From CAVSJJ01 sp963771015 (GTDB lineage Bacteria; Actinomycetota; Actinomycetes; Actinomycetales; Dermatophilaceae): a DNA stretch of 64,000 bases. Under the pieces are notes generated by a model. It saw only the letters and a program-made list of their open reading frames with translations, did not search any database and had not been told where the DNA came from. Positions 1 through 8,275 of this stretch are shown one piece after another (positions within the stretch are counted from its first letter, which is position 1; each line of letters opens with the position of its first letter). Made by a program: the position numbers and the translations under genes. The DNA lies in the NCBI GenBank assembly GCA_963771015.1, contig CAVYRN010000006.1, forward strand, positions 124,001-188,000. The letters are read 5' to 3'.

Positions 1-890
1 TGTACCGGGCGCCGGTCGTCACGTACAGGCCGAGCTACACCGGCGGCCTGACCAGCTCGCTGACAACGGCTTCGGACGGGTCCTACCGCTACACCCAGGG
101 CATCAGCACGAGCTCGTTCAAGATCTGCGCCGGCAGCCCGGAGACCGTCGGTGGCAGCGGCACCTATGACTACGTCCCGAACTGCTACGGCTCGTACAGC
201 TCCCCGACGATGACCACCGCTCCCCCGATGGGGAGCTGGGTCACCGGCGTCGACATCGCCCTCGATCCGGCCGCGACGATCGCCGGCGTCGGCTACGACG
301 CCCACGGCACCATCAGCGGAGGCACCGTCTACGCGACGCGGATCTCCGACGGGTGGACCTTCCACGACGGCCTCGACGGCAGCGGCGCCTACCTCGTTCG
401 CGGGCTACCGGCCGGCTCGTACCGCCTCAAGCTCCTGAGCCCGTCGGGCGGCGGAACCCACCCCTTCGGGATGGCCAGCGAGTGGTACGACGGCGTGGGC
501 ATCAGCCAGGGCGGCGACAGCGAGGCCGTCCTCACCCGCGCCGGTGCCCAGATCATCGAGGTCTCGACCGGCGCCGCGGTGACCGGGAAGAACTTCGGGA
601 TCGACGGCAACGGCCACTACGCCGGGGTGGTGACCAACTCCCTGGAGCACGGCGTGTCGGCCTACCTGACGATCTACCGGAGCACCGGCGACGTCATGGC
701 GACGACCACGTCCGCGACGAACGGGACCTGGTCGGCCGACCTTCATCCCGGCACCTACACGATCTGCGCCTCGGCGACCTCGGGGTCCACGCAGTACTGC
801 TACAACGGCAACGTCTCGCCGGGCAGCGCCACACCTGTCGTGCTCGGGTCGGACGACCCGGACACCTTCGTCGACATCCAGCTGCCGTAG
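1..890 (+). CDS. Partial secreted/surface protein with repeated carboxypeptidase-regulatory-like modules
   Basis: The frame is open from base 3 and ends at TAG 888-890, so about 295 C-terminal residues are visible and the start lies outside the window. It reads as repeated beta-sandwich modules of roughly 90-100 residues: Gly/Ser/Thr/Tyr-rich, with recurring 'GSYRL' or 'GTYTIC' strands, an 'EWYDG' motif and paired cysteines ('ICA' then 'YCYNG') in the first and last modules. Such modules are typical of carboxypeptidase-regulatory-like (CarboxypepD_reg/Big-type) domains of exported actinobacterial proteins. Nothing at the C-terminus looks like a sortase signal or membrane anchor, so the protein may be released or held by its missing N-terminal part. 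The ligand is unknown. Confidence 0.7.
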   Translation, partial: YRAPVVTYRPSYTGGLTSSLTTASDGSYRYTQGISTSSFKICAGSPETVGGSGTYDYVPNCYGSYSSPTMTTAPPMGSWVTGVDIALDPAATIAGVGYDAHGTISGGTVYATRISDGWTFHDGLDGSGAYLVRGLPAGSYRLKLLSPSGGGTHPFGMASEWYDGVGISQGGDSEAVLTRAGAQIIEVSTGAAVTGKNFGIDGNGHYAGVVTNSLEHGVSAYLTIYRSTGDVMATTTSATNGTWSADLHPGTYTICASATSGSTQYCYNGNVSPGSATPVVLGSDDPDTFVDIQLP

Positions 891-912
891 CCGGGCCTCA
901 CCACCCCCTGAT

Positions 913-948
913 CTGTGGACGCGGCCGCATGAGCGGTCGCGTCCACAG
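913..948. terminator. Bidirectional hairpin terminator
   Basis: A 16-bp stem (one G-T wobble) with the 4-base loop ATGA lies between the convergent ends of the surface-protein gene (stop 890) and folC (stop 993). There is no T-run, as is common in high-GC actinobacteria. The position suits termination from both sides. Confidence 0.65.
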
Positions 949-992
949 CCCTGTCCGGGGTCGCGCGCCGAGGGGCATGCCGGGGGCCGCCC

Positions 993-2381
993 CTACGCGT
1001 CGGTGCGGCCGAGGAGCATCCGTACCTCCGCGGCGGTGACCACGGAGCCGGTGGCAAGGACGCCGCCGGTCACGCCACCCTCGTCGGCGAGGCCGGCGGC
1101 CCGGTCGAGCGCGTCCGGCAGGCTGTCGACGACACTCACCCGGTCCTCACCGAAGATGTCGACGGCGAGCTCGCCGAGCGCCGCTGGACGCATGGCGCGC
1201 GGAGAGGTGTTCCGGGTGACGACGATCTCGTCGAGGGCGGGCTCGAGGATCTCGAGCATGGCCGCCGCGTCCTTGTCGGCGAGGATGGAGATGACGCCGA
1301 CGAGCCGGCCGAAGGTGAACGAGTCGTCGAGGGCCGCCCGCAAGGCGCGGGCACCGGCCGGGTTGTGGGCGGCGTCGACGAGGACGGTCGGGCTGCGCCG
1401 GACGATCTCGAGCCGTCCCGGCGAGGTGGCCGCGGCGAGACCGGCACGCAGCACCTCGAGGTCGAGCGGCTGCTCGCCTCCCCCGAGGAACGCCTCGACG
1501 GCCGCGATGGCCAGCGCGGCGTTGTCGGCCTGGTGCGCCCCGAAGAGCGGCACGAACAGGTCGGGGTAGTCCCCGGCGAGCCCGCGGACCGAGACCAGCT
1601 GGCCGCCGACCCCCACGTCACGGGCCAGGACGCCGAAGCCGGCGCCCTGGAAGATGATCCGTGCACCGACGTCCTCGGCTCGCGCCAGGAGGATCTCGGC
1701 GACGTCGGGCTCCTGCGCACCGGCCACGGCGATGCCATCGCCCTTGATGATGCCGGCCTTCTCGGTGGCGATCTCGGTCTCACTGGTCCCGAGGAAGTGG
1801 GTGTGGTCGATCGCGATCGGGGTGATGACGCAGACCTCGGCATCGACGACGTTCGTCGCGTCCCAGCTGCCGCCCATCCCGACCTCGACGAGGGCGACAT
1901 CGACCGGAGCATCGGCGAACGCGGCATACGCCACCGCGACGAGGACCTCGAAGAACGTCATCCGTGGACCGCCATCGGCGGCGGACGCGGCGTCGACCGT
2001 CTCGACGAACGGAATGACCTCGGCATACGCGGTCAGGAACCGTTCCTCGTCGATGCTCTCCCCGGACAAGGTGATCCGCTCGCGTATCGAGTGCAGGTGC
2101 GGGGAGGTGAACCGCCCGGTCCTCAGACCCATCTCGCTCAGTATCGCGTCGATGATGCGGGTCGTCGAGGTCTTGCCGTTCGTCCCGGTGAGGTGGATGA
2201 CGGGGAAGCTGCGTTGCGGCTCGCCGAGCAGGTCCATGACCGCCTGGATGCGGTCGAGCGAGGGCAGGAGGTCGTGCTCGGGGGCACGGGCGAGGATCGC
2301 CTCCTCGGTCACGCGCATCCGCCTGGTGATGTCGAGACGGCGTGCGGCCTCTCGCTGGGCGGCATCGGGTGCGGGGGTCAC
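993..2381 (-). CDS. folC: Bifunctional folylpolyglutamate synthase / dihydrofolate synthase
   Basis: The 462-residue Mur-ligase-like enzyme adds glutamate to dihydropteroate and to folates, using ATP, in the cytoplasm. The P-loop GTNGKTS lies near residues 66-72, followed by the FolC signature 'SPHLHSIRERI' near 94-104. A typical C-terminal domain ('DAAHNPAGARAL') is also present. Length matches the family. The GTG start at 2381 is preceded by CAGGAT 7 bases upstream, which could act as AGGA ribosome binding or as a -10 of a leaderless promoter. In many actinobacteria folC follows valS; here an acyltransferase, a DUF4916 gene, the cobalamin locus and ileS lie between them. Confidence 0.93.
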   Translation of the reverse strand: MTPAPDAAQREAARRLDITRRMRVTEEAILARAPEHDLLPSLDRIQAVMDLLGEPQRSFPVIHLTGTNGKTSTTRIIDAILSEMGLRTGRFTSPHLHSIRERITLSGESIDEERFLTAYAEVIPFVETVDAASAADGGPRMTFFEVLVAVAYAAFADAPVDVALVEVGMGGSWDATNVVDAEVCVITPIAIDHTHFLGTSETEIATEKAGIIKGDGIAVAGAQEPDVAEILLARAEDVGARIIFQGAGFGVLARDVGVGGQLVSVRGLAGDYPDLFVPLFGAHQADNAALAIAAVEAFLGGGEQPLDLEVLRAGLAAATSPGRLEIVRRSPTVLVDAAHNPAGARALRAALDDSFTFGRLVGVISILADKDAAAMLEILEPALDEIVVTRNTSPRAMRPAALGELAVDIFGEDRVSVVDSLPDALDRAAGLADEGGVTGGVLATGSVVTAAEVRMLLGRTDA

Positions 2382-2573
2382 GGGGTCAATCCTGCATCAG
2401 GTCGGGGCCTTCCCCAGACCGACACCGACGTCACGAGGCCGAGAGCGTGCTCGGCCACCGTCCGTCGTCGGCGCCAGCACCCGACCGCGAGGGGAGGGTG
2501 GACGGTGGACCCCGGGCGCCGGCGGTGGGTGGCCCAGCACGTCGCGTCGCGAAAAGGGTGCATACTGAAGGTG

Positions 2574-2795
2574 ATGGCAACTCGACCCGCAGCGGCACCC
2601 CGGTACTCCCCCGGGAGTCCCTTCAGCGCAGGACCGGCTCCCGTGATCGAGCGGTTCGCGGTCGAAGATCGGGTGACCCATGACAAGTTCGGCCTCGGCC
2701 GGGTCATCGCGCTGGAAGCCTCGTCTGTGGTCGTCGATTTCGGTTCGCAGCACGTCCGGATAGCCAGCCCGTTCCGCAGGCTCACGAAGCTCTAG
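2574..2795 (+). CDS. Small SH3/Tudor-like domain protein (73 aa)
   Basis: The ATG at 2574 sits 4 bases after a GAAGG ribosome-binding site, and the frame ends at TAG 2793-2795. Residues 30-70 contain 'RVTHDKFGLGRVIALE' and 'VVVDFG', then a final 'RLTKL'. This resembles the small beta-barrel found at the C-terminus of UvrD/PcrA helicases and in CarD-like proteins, which bind RNA polymerase. The first 25 residues are Ala/Pro/Ser-rich and probably disordered. An RNA-polymerase or nucleic-acid-binding role is inferred only from fold similarity. It is transcribed opposite to folC, and the 101 bases that follow, up to the ileS stop, show no clear terminator. Confidence 0.7.
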   Translation: MATRPAAAPRYSPGSPFSAGPAPVIERFAVEDRVTHDKFGLGRVIALEASSVVVDFGSQHVRIASPFRRLTKL

Positions 2796-2896
2796 GCACA
2801 CCCTCGGCCGCGGCCTCGACCGGGTTCGACGGCACCGCATCACCGACACCACCTCACCCGGCCCGCCCGCCTCACCCGGCACGCCCGACCGACGCG

Positions 2897-5800
2897 TCAG
2901 GCCCGGACGACCCTGATCCGCACCGGCAGCCGTTCGTCCCCGACCTCGGCGACGGCCACCCCGGAGCCTGCGGGCAGGTCGTCGAGGTTGGTCATCACGC
3001 TGAGGTGGGTCGCCAGCGTCTCGCCCATGACGAGGTCGCGGTGCTCGTGCAGGGCGTTCTGGACCAGCTCGGCGCCGCTGACCGACAGCGTGATCCGGTC
3101 GGTCACCTCCAGACCGGCATCACGTCGGGCCTGCTGCGCCGCCCGGACGAGGTCACGGGCCACCCCCTCGAGGGCGAGCTCCAGGGTCACCTCGGTGTCG
3201 AGGACGACGAAACCTCCGCCGGGCAGCATCGCGGTCGCGTGGCTGCCCGAGGCGGACTCGTCGACGACCGTCTCGAGGATGTACTCCCCCTCGACCAGGG
3301 CGATCCCGCCCGAGACGACCGCGCCGCCCTCCCCGACCGACCAGTCGCCGGACTTGCTGCCCCTGATGGCGACCTGGACGTCCTTGCCGAGCCGCGGACC
3401 GGCCGCCCGGGCGTTGACGGTGAGCCGCTGGGTGATGCCGAAGTCCGACTCGTGCGCCGACTCGACGGCGAGGACGCGCACCGACCTGACGTTGACCTCG
3501 TCCGCGACGATCCCGGCATACGCCTCGAAGGCCGCGGCCCCGGAGGTGACGACGGTGAGCTCGCGCAGCGGCAGCCGCACCCGCAGCCCCTCGGCCTTGC
3601 GCAGCGACGACGCCGCCGAGCACACCGCGCGCACCTGGTCCATCGCCGCGACGAGGGCGTCGTCGGAGGGCAGCGACGACGCGTCCGGCCAGTCGGCCAG
3701 ATGCACGGACCGCCCACCGGTGAGGCCGCGCCAGATCTCCTCGGAGAGCAGCGGCAGCAGTGGTGCGGTGACCCGGGTCAGCGCCTCGAGGGTCGTGTAG
3801 AGGGTGTCGAACGCCGCCCGCGCGGACTCCGCCGACGCGCCCTGTGAGGTGTCCCAGAACCGTTCCCGCGAGCGGCGGATGTACCAGTTCGTCAGGACGT
3901 CGACGAAGGTGCGCACCGACTCCGACGCCCCCGGGATGTCGTAGACGTCCATCTGGCCCTGAACCGTCACGACGAGGTCGCGCAGCTTGGCGAGCAGGTA
4001 GCGGTCGAGCGGGTCGGCCGACTCCGTCGACCAGCGTGCCTCGTAGCCGCCGTCCCCGCCCACCGACAGGGCGTTGGCGTAGAGCGAGAAGAAGTACCAG
4101 CTGTTCCACAGCGGGATGATGACCTGCCGGACGCCCTCGCGGATGCCTTCCTCCGTGACGACGAGGTTGCCGCCGCGCAGGATGGGTGAGGACATGAGGA
4201 ACCAGCGCATCGCGTCGGCGCCGTCGCGGTTGAACACCTCGGTGACGTCGGGGTAGTTCCGCAGCGACTTGGACATCTTCTGCCCGTCGTTGCCGAGCAC
4301 GATGCCGTGGCTCATGCACGAGCTGAAGGCCGGGCGGTCGAAGATGGCCGTCGCGAGGATATGCAGCGTGTAGAACCAGCCGCGGGTCTGCCCGATGTAC
4401 TCGACGATGAAGTCGCCGGGGAAGTGGTGCTCGAACCAGTCGGCGTTCTCGAACGGATAGTGCACCTGGGCGAAGCTCATCGACCCCGAGTCGAACCACA
4501 CGTCGAGGACGTCCTCGACGCGACGCATCGTCGAGTTGCCGGTCGGGTCGTCGGGGTTGGGCCGGGTGAGGTGGTCGACGAACGGCCGGTGCAGGTCCGT
4601 GACCTTCACCCCGAAGTCACGTTCCAGCTCGTCGAACGAGCCGTACACGTCGATCCGCGGGTATGCCGGGTCGTCCGAGCGCCAGACCGGGATCGGGCTG
4701 CCCCAGAACCGGTTCCGCGAGATCGACCAGTCACGTGCGTTCTCGACCCACTTGCCGAACTGGCCGTCCTTGACGTGCTCGGGCACCCAGGTGATCTCCT
4801 GGTTGAGCTCGCCCATCCGGTCCTTGAACGCGGTCACCGCGACGAACCAGCTCGACACGGCCATGTACATGAGTGGCTCGCGGCAGCGCCAGCAGTGCGG
4901 GTAGGAGTGCTCGTAGACCTCCTTGCGGAGCAGCACCGTCCCCTCGGTCGTCGACCCCACCTCGACCTCGCCGCCGAGACCGTCGGCGTAGGTGCGACCC
5001 TTGAGGTGCTCGACGACCATGGCGTTGGCGTCGAAGACGTGCAGCCCCTCGTAGTCGTTCACGGGGTAGGTGAACCGCCCGTCGGCGGCCACCGGCACGA
5101 CGGGCACGATGCCGTACTGGTCGGTGAGCAGCTTGTCGTCCTCGCCGAAGGCCGGGGCGATGTGGACCAGGCCGGAGCCGTCGTCGGTCGTCACGTAGTC
5201 GGCCGGCAGGACGACGTGGCTCTTGGGGTGGCCGAGGTAGTACGAGAACGGCGGGGTGTAGTGGCGCCCGACGAGGTCGGTCCCCTTCATCCGCTCCAGC
5301 ACCCGGGCCTGGAGGTCGTCCCGGCCCATCTTGGCGTCACCGAACAGCTCGGCGGCATACGTCCCGAGCCGGGCCTCGGCGAGGATGTAGCGCTCGGCGC
5401 GACCCGAGTAGTCGGACTCGACGACGACGTAGTCGATGTCCGGGCCGACGGCCGTCGCGAGGTTGCTCGGCAGCGTCCACGGGGTGGTCGTCCACACCAG
5501 GGCCAGCTCGCCGGTCTCGAGGCGGCAGCCGACGGTGACCGCGGTGTCCCTGCGGATCCGGTAGCTCTCCTCGTCCATCCGCAGCTCGTGGGTGGACAGC
5601 GGGGTCTGGTCGTTCCAGCAGTACGGCAACACCCGGAAGCCCTCGTAGACCAGCCCCTTGTCGTAGAGCTGCTTGAAGGCCCACATGACGCTCTCCATGA
5701 ACTGCGGGTTGAGCGTCTTGTAGTCGTTGTCGAAGTCGACCCACCGGGCCTGCCGGGTGACGTAGGACCGCCACTCGCCGGTGTACTTCATCACCGACTC

Positions 5801-6229
5801 GCGGCACTTGGCGTTGAAGGTCTCGATCCCCAGCTCGAGGATCTCCTCCTTGGTCTTGATGCCGAGCTGGCTCATCGCCTCGAGCTCGGCAGGCAGGCCG
5901 TGGGTGTCCCAGCCGAACCGCCGCTCGACGCGGTGGCCGCGCATCGTCTGGTAGCGCGGGACGACGTCCTTGACGTAGCCGGTGAGCAGGTGGCCGTAGT
6001 GCGGCAGTCCGTTGGCGAACGGCGGGCCGTCGTAGAAGACGAAGTCGTTGCCGCCGTGCTCGCCGGTGGGCCGGTTCTCGACCGAGGCCCGGAAGGTGTC
6101 GTCGGCCTCCCAGTACGCGAGGACCGCCTCCTCGATCTGCGGGAACCGCGGGCTTGCGGGCACCCCCGAGGACGCGGCCGGCGCCGTCGACTGGTGATCT
6201 GCGGTCGTGGAGACCTTGGGGTAGGCCAT
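2897..6229 (-). CDS. ileS: Isoleucine--tRNA ligase
   Basis: The 1110-residue class I synthetase charges tRNA-Ile. The HIGH-type motif appears as 'LPHYGH' near residues 75-80 and KMSKS near 651-655. A large CP1 editing domain ('TTTPWTLPSN') lies between them, and an anticodon-binding domain follows. Length matches the long IleRS type common in actinobacteria. I chose the ATG at 6229 because CAGGAG lies 9 bases upstream and the sequence before it belongs to a T-box leader; the open frame extending to 6316 would run through the leader and is not coding. Expression is probably controlled by uncharged tRNA-Ile through that T-box. Confidence 0.96.
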   Translation of the reverse strand: MAYPKVSTTADHQSTAPAASSGVPASPRFPQIEEAVLAYWEADDTFRASVENRPTGEHGGNDFVFYDGPPFANGLPHYGHLLTGYVKDVVPRYQTMRGHRVERRFGWDTHGLPAELEAMSQLGIKTKEEILELGIETFNAKCRESVMKYTGEWRSYVTRQARWVDFDNDYKTLNPQFMESVMWAFKQLYDKGLVYEGFRVLPYCWNDQTPLSTHELRMDEESYRIRRDTAVTVGCRLETGELALVWTTTPWTLPSNLATAVGPDIDYVVVESDYSGRAERYILAEARLGTYAAELFGDAKMGRDDLQARVLERMKGTDLVGRHYTPPFSYYLGHPKSHVVLPADYVTTDDGSGLVHIAPAFGEDDKLLTDQYGIVPVVPVAADGRFTYPVNDYEGLHVFDANAMVVEHLKGRTYADGLGGEVEVGSTTEGTVLLRKEVYEHSYPHCWRCREPLMYMAVSSWFVAVTAFKDRMGELNQEITWVPEHVKDGQFGKWVENARDWSISRNRFWGSPIPVWRSDDPAYPRIDVYGSFDELERDFGVKVTDLHRPFVDHLTRPNPDDPTGNSTMRRVEDVLDVWFDSGSMSFAQVHYPFENADWFEHHFPGDFIVEYIGQTRGWFYTLHILATAIFDRPAFSSCMSHGIVLGNDGQKMSKSLRNYPDVTEVFNRDGADAMRWFLMSSPILRGGNLVVTEEGIREGVRQVIIPLWNSWYFFSLYANALSVGGDGGYEARWSTESADPLDRYLLAKLRDLVVTVQGQMDVYDIPGASESVRTFVDVLTNWYIRRSRERFWDTSQGASAESARAAFDTLYTTLEALTRVTAPLLPLLSEEIWRGLTGGRSVHLADWPDASSLPSDDALVAAMDQVRAVCSAASSLRKAEGLRVRLPLRELTVVTSGAAAFEAYAGIVADEVNVRSVRVLAVESAHESDFGITQRLTVNARAAGPRLGKDVQVAIRGSKSGDWSVGEGGAVVSGGIALVEGEYILETVVDESASGSHATAMLPGGGFVVLDTEVTLELALEGVARDLVRAAQQARRDAGLEVTDRITLSVSGAELVQNALHEHRDLVMGETLATHLSVMTNLDDLPAGSGVAVAEVGDERLPVRIRVVRA

Positions 6230-6480
6230 CGGTGGTGCTCCTGAGGCTCGTCGCGGGTCGTCGGGCTGCCTGCCACGAGGACGACGACGCCCACCCGGTA
6301 TGCCGGGCGGCGGCACCGCGGTACCACCTCGCTTGCCGCACGCGCCGGCCCGAATGGGACGACGGCATACGGCCGCTCGTTCGCGGGCTGTGACGGGCCC
6401 ATCCGTCCGGTTCTAGTAGGCGAGCGAACCCGCCGTTCTTCCGGAGGCTCGCCGCTGATGACGGCTCGAACGCCTTCGGC
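6230..6480 (-). promoter_or_regulatory. T-box leader of ileS (translational type)
   Basis: On the minus strand the T-box core AGGTGGTACCGCG lies at 6329-6317 and matches the family consensus AGGGTGGNACCGCG. Upstream is a short stem I region with a candidate isoleucine specifier ATC at 6459-6457, flanked by GCCGTC and AGCGGC, followed by a GGCGAGC/GCTCGCC helix. ACCACC between the ribosome-binding site and the ATG (6238-6233) can pair with GGTGGT of the T-box, as expected if it controls translation by hiding the start region. Actinobacterial ileS leaders of this type are known. The 5' limit is an estimate from the candidate -10. Confidence 0.88.
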
Positions 6481-6485
6481 GCAGG

Positions 6486-6491
6486 AGTCTA
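6486..6491 (-). promoter_or_regulatory. Candidate -10 box for ileS leader
   Basis: TAGACT on the minus strand sits about 7-10 bases before the first stem of the T-box leader. No convincing -35 is visible at 17 bases, which is common in high-GC actinobacteria. It faces the candidate cobalamin-riboswitch promoter about 60 bases away. Confidence 0.4.
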
Positions 6492-6550
6492 CCGGGCGCG
6501 CGCTGCGGCGTCGGCCGACATTCCGCCGCGGTGACCCCCGGGCCGGGGAG

Positions 6551-6556
6551 TAGAGT
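6551..6556 (+). promoter_or_regulatory. Candidate -10 box for the cobalamin-regulated operon
   Basis: TAGAGT directly precedes the first stem of the cobalamin riboswitch. No clear -35 match is visible. It is oriented away from the ileS promoter. Confidence 0.4.
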
Positions 6557-6770
6557 GACGCCGTCGCCGTGAGGCGGCACCACACGCGCAAGCGAGGGGA
6601 AGCCGGTCCAAGTCCGGCGCTGACCCGCAACCGTAGGCCACCGCGAGGTGGCGAGCCGGAATGCCTTGCGAGCGCGAGCGGCTCCATATCACCGTCGAGG
6701 AACGCGGGACGGAGCCCAGGCACGCTGGGTCCAGCGGTCGGGGCAGACGTCTTGAACCGCTCTGGAAAGG
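6557..6770 (+). promoter_or_regulatory. Cobalamin (B12) riboswitch
   Basis: Core elements appear in order: AAGCGAGGGGAAGCCGGT near 6589-6606, CCGGCGCTGACCCGCAACCGT near 6614-6634, and the B12 box AGCCGGAATGCC at 6653-6664. A further helix reaches close to the start region. These are the conserved parts of the adenosylcobalamin aptamer, which normally represses downstream genes when B12 is abundant. The next gene starts at 6776, and the GGAAAGGG ribosome-binding site at 6764-6771 is at the end of the element, so control is probably of translation. Confidence 0.93.
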
Positions 6771-6775
6771 GACCC

Positions 6776-8275
6776 ATGCCCTTCGTACTTCCCCGCGCCG
6801 GCGCCGCCGTCGCGAGCCTGCTGATCGGCCTGTCGACCGTGCCGGTGTTCGCGTCGGCCGCCGAGGCCGACGCGGCGCCCTCACCCACGACGACGGCCAC
6901 CGGGGCGGTGACCGCCACGCCCAGCGCTACTGCTGCGGCCAGCGCTACGCCCGCCGCGTCCGCTGCAGCCACGGCCACCGCGACCACCACTGGCACGGCA
7001 CCCACGGCGTCGCCCAGCGCGACGGAGACGAGCCCGGGCGCGCCCACCGGCACGGCGACCGCGCACCTGTCCCCGCCGGCCGTCACCGGTGCGACCGGCC
7101 AGCAGGCGCAGGATGCCGGGGCGTTCATCGCCGCCACCCTCGCCGCCGGCGGCCACCACTACGTCTACCCGGGGACGACCTATCTCGACGGCGGCAACAC
7201 CGTTGACGCGATCCTCGCCCTCGACGGCGCGGGGGTCGGGCGGAGCGAGGCGGGCGCCGCCACGGCATACCTCGTGGCGCACCTCGGCGACTACGTCGGC
7301 AGCGGCGGCGAGACGTATGCCGGCCCCACCGCCAAGGCGCTGCTCGCCGTCCTCGCCCAGGGACTGGACCCGCACGACGTCGGCGGCACCGACCTCGTCG
7401 CCACCCTTGCCGGGCTGGAGACCCCCAGCGGCCGGTTCTCCGACGTGTCGGCCTACGGGGACTACTCGAACACCATCGGCCAGGCGCTCGCGATCATCGC
7501 GCTGGCCCGTGCCGGTGCGCCCGTCTCGGCCGCCGCGGTGACCTTCCTTCGGGACCAGGCGTGCTCGGACGGCGGCTTCCGCATCGACCCGAGCGCCGAG
7601 GGCTGCGCGAGTGACCCCGACGCGACGGCGTTCGCCGTCCAGGCACTGCTCGCCGTCGGTGCGCCGACACTGGACACCTCGTCCCCGGCGTCCGCGGGGC
7701 TGGACTTCCTCGTCGGGATCCAGGGGCCGGACGGTGGCCTCCCGAGCGCCACAGGCCCGATGAACGCCAACACGACCGGCGTCGCCGCCCAGGCGTTCGC
7801 CGCGGGTGGCCGGGCCGCCGCGCTCGCCGAGGCACAGGGCTTCCTCGCCGGCCTCCAGTACGGCTGCTCCTTCCCCGCCGGGCTCCGCGGCGGGATCGCG
7901 TTCACCACGGCCGACCGCGCCGGCTCCAGCGCCACAGCCCCCCAGGACAGCGACCTGCGCGCCACTCCTCAGGCCGCCCTCGGCCTCGCCGGTGGCACCC
8001 TCGCGTCGGTGACCGCCGACGGAGCCGCCGCCGGAACCACCGCCATGGTGTGCGCGGCGCCGACCACCTCGACGGGCTCGTCGTCCTCGACCTCCACCGA
8101 CGCGTCCGCCCCGGCGACCTCGGCGAGCGCCGGAGCCGACGCGGCGTCGGGTGAGCTCGCCTACACCGGCGCCTCGGTGGCCGAGCCGGTCGGGCTGGGC
8201 CTGGCGCTGCTCGGATCCGGGATCGTCGCCCTCGCCATGGGATCGCTCATCCGCCGCCGAGGGGTACACACATGA
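6776..8275 (+). CDS. Secreted alpha/alpha-barrel protein, transcobalamin alpha-domain-like, LAXTG surface anchor
   Basis: The 499-residue protein has a signal peptide (residues 1-28), then a Thr/Ala/Pro-rich stretch to about 105. An alpha/alpha-barrel of prenyltransferase/squalene-cyclase type follows (about 105-430), with repeats such as 'FLRDQACSDGGF' and 'FLVGIQGPDGGL'. After a second Ser/Thr linker it ends in a sortase-like LAYTG, a membrane helix and RRRG, so it is probably attached to the cell wall. Animal intrinsic factor and transcobalamin use this same barrel fold as their cobalamin-binding alpha domain. The riboswitch upstream and the ECF transporter downstream make B12 the likely ligand. 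A terpene-cyclase role is unlikely because the protein is exported. Cobalamin binding is inference. Confidence 0.8.
   Translation: MPFVLPRAGAAVASLLIGLSTVPVFASAAEADAAPSPTTTATGAVTATPSATAAASATPAASAAATATATTTGTAPTASPSATETSPGAPTGTATAHLSPPAVTGATGQQAQDAGAFIAATLAAGGHHYVYPGTTYLDGGNTVDAILALDGAGVGRSEAGAATAYLVAHLGDYVGSGGETYAGPTAKALLAVLAQGLDPHDVGGTDLVATLAGLETPSGRFSDVSAYGDYSNTIGQALAIIALARAGAPVSAAAVTFLRDQACSDGGFRIDPSAEGCASDPDATAFAVQALLAVGAPTLDTSSPASAGLDFLVGIQGPDGGLPSATGPMNANTTGVAAQAFAAGGRAAALAEAQGFLAGLQYGCSFPAGLRGGIAFTTADRAGSSATAPQDSDLRATPQAALGLAGGTLASVTADGAAAGTTAMVCAAPTTSTGSSSSTSTDASAPATSASAGADAASGELAYTGASVAEPVGLGLALLGSGIVALAMGSLIRRRGVHT

Noticed and set aside
4307..6244. 645-codon open frame antisense to ileS
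   Set aside because: It mirrors ileS in a high-GC region, is composed mainly of Val/Arg/Asp/Gly with no domain, and has no start context. The same holds for the 870-codon frame opposite pepN (32285-34897), the 769-codon frame opposite valS and the 614-codon frame opposite glgX.
6229..6316. Longer ileS with 29 extra N-terminal residues
   Set aside because: The extension reads through the T-box core and has no ribosome-binding site, while ATG 6229 has CAGGAG upstream.
6569..6775. Longer N-terminus of the alpha-barrel gene
   Set aside because: The frame would begin inside the cobalamin riboswitch; the ATG at 6776 has GGAAAGGG upstream and yields a signal peptide.
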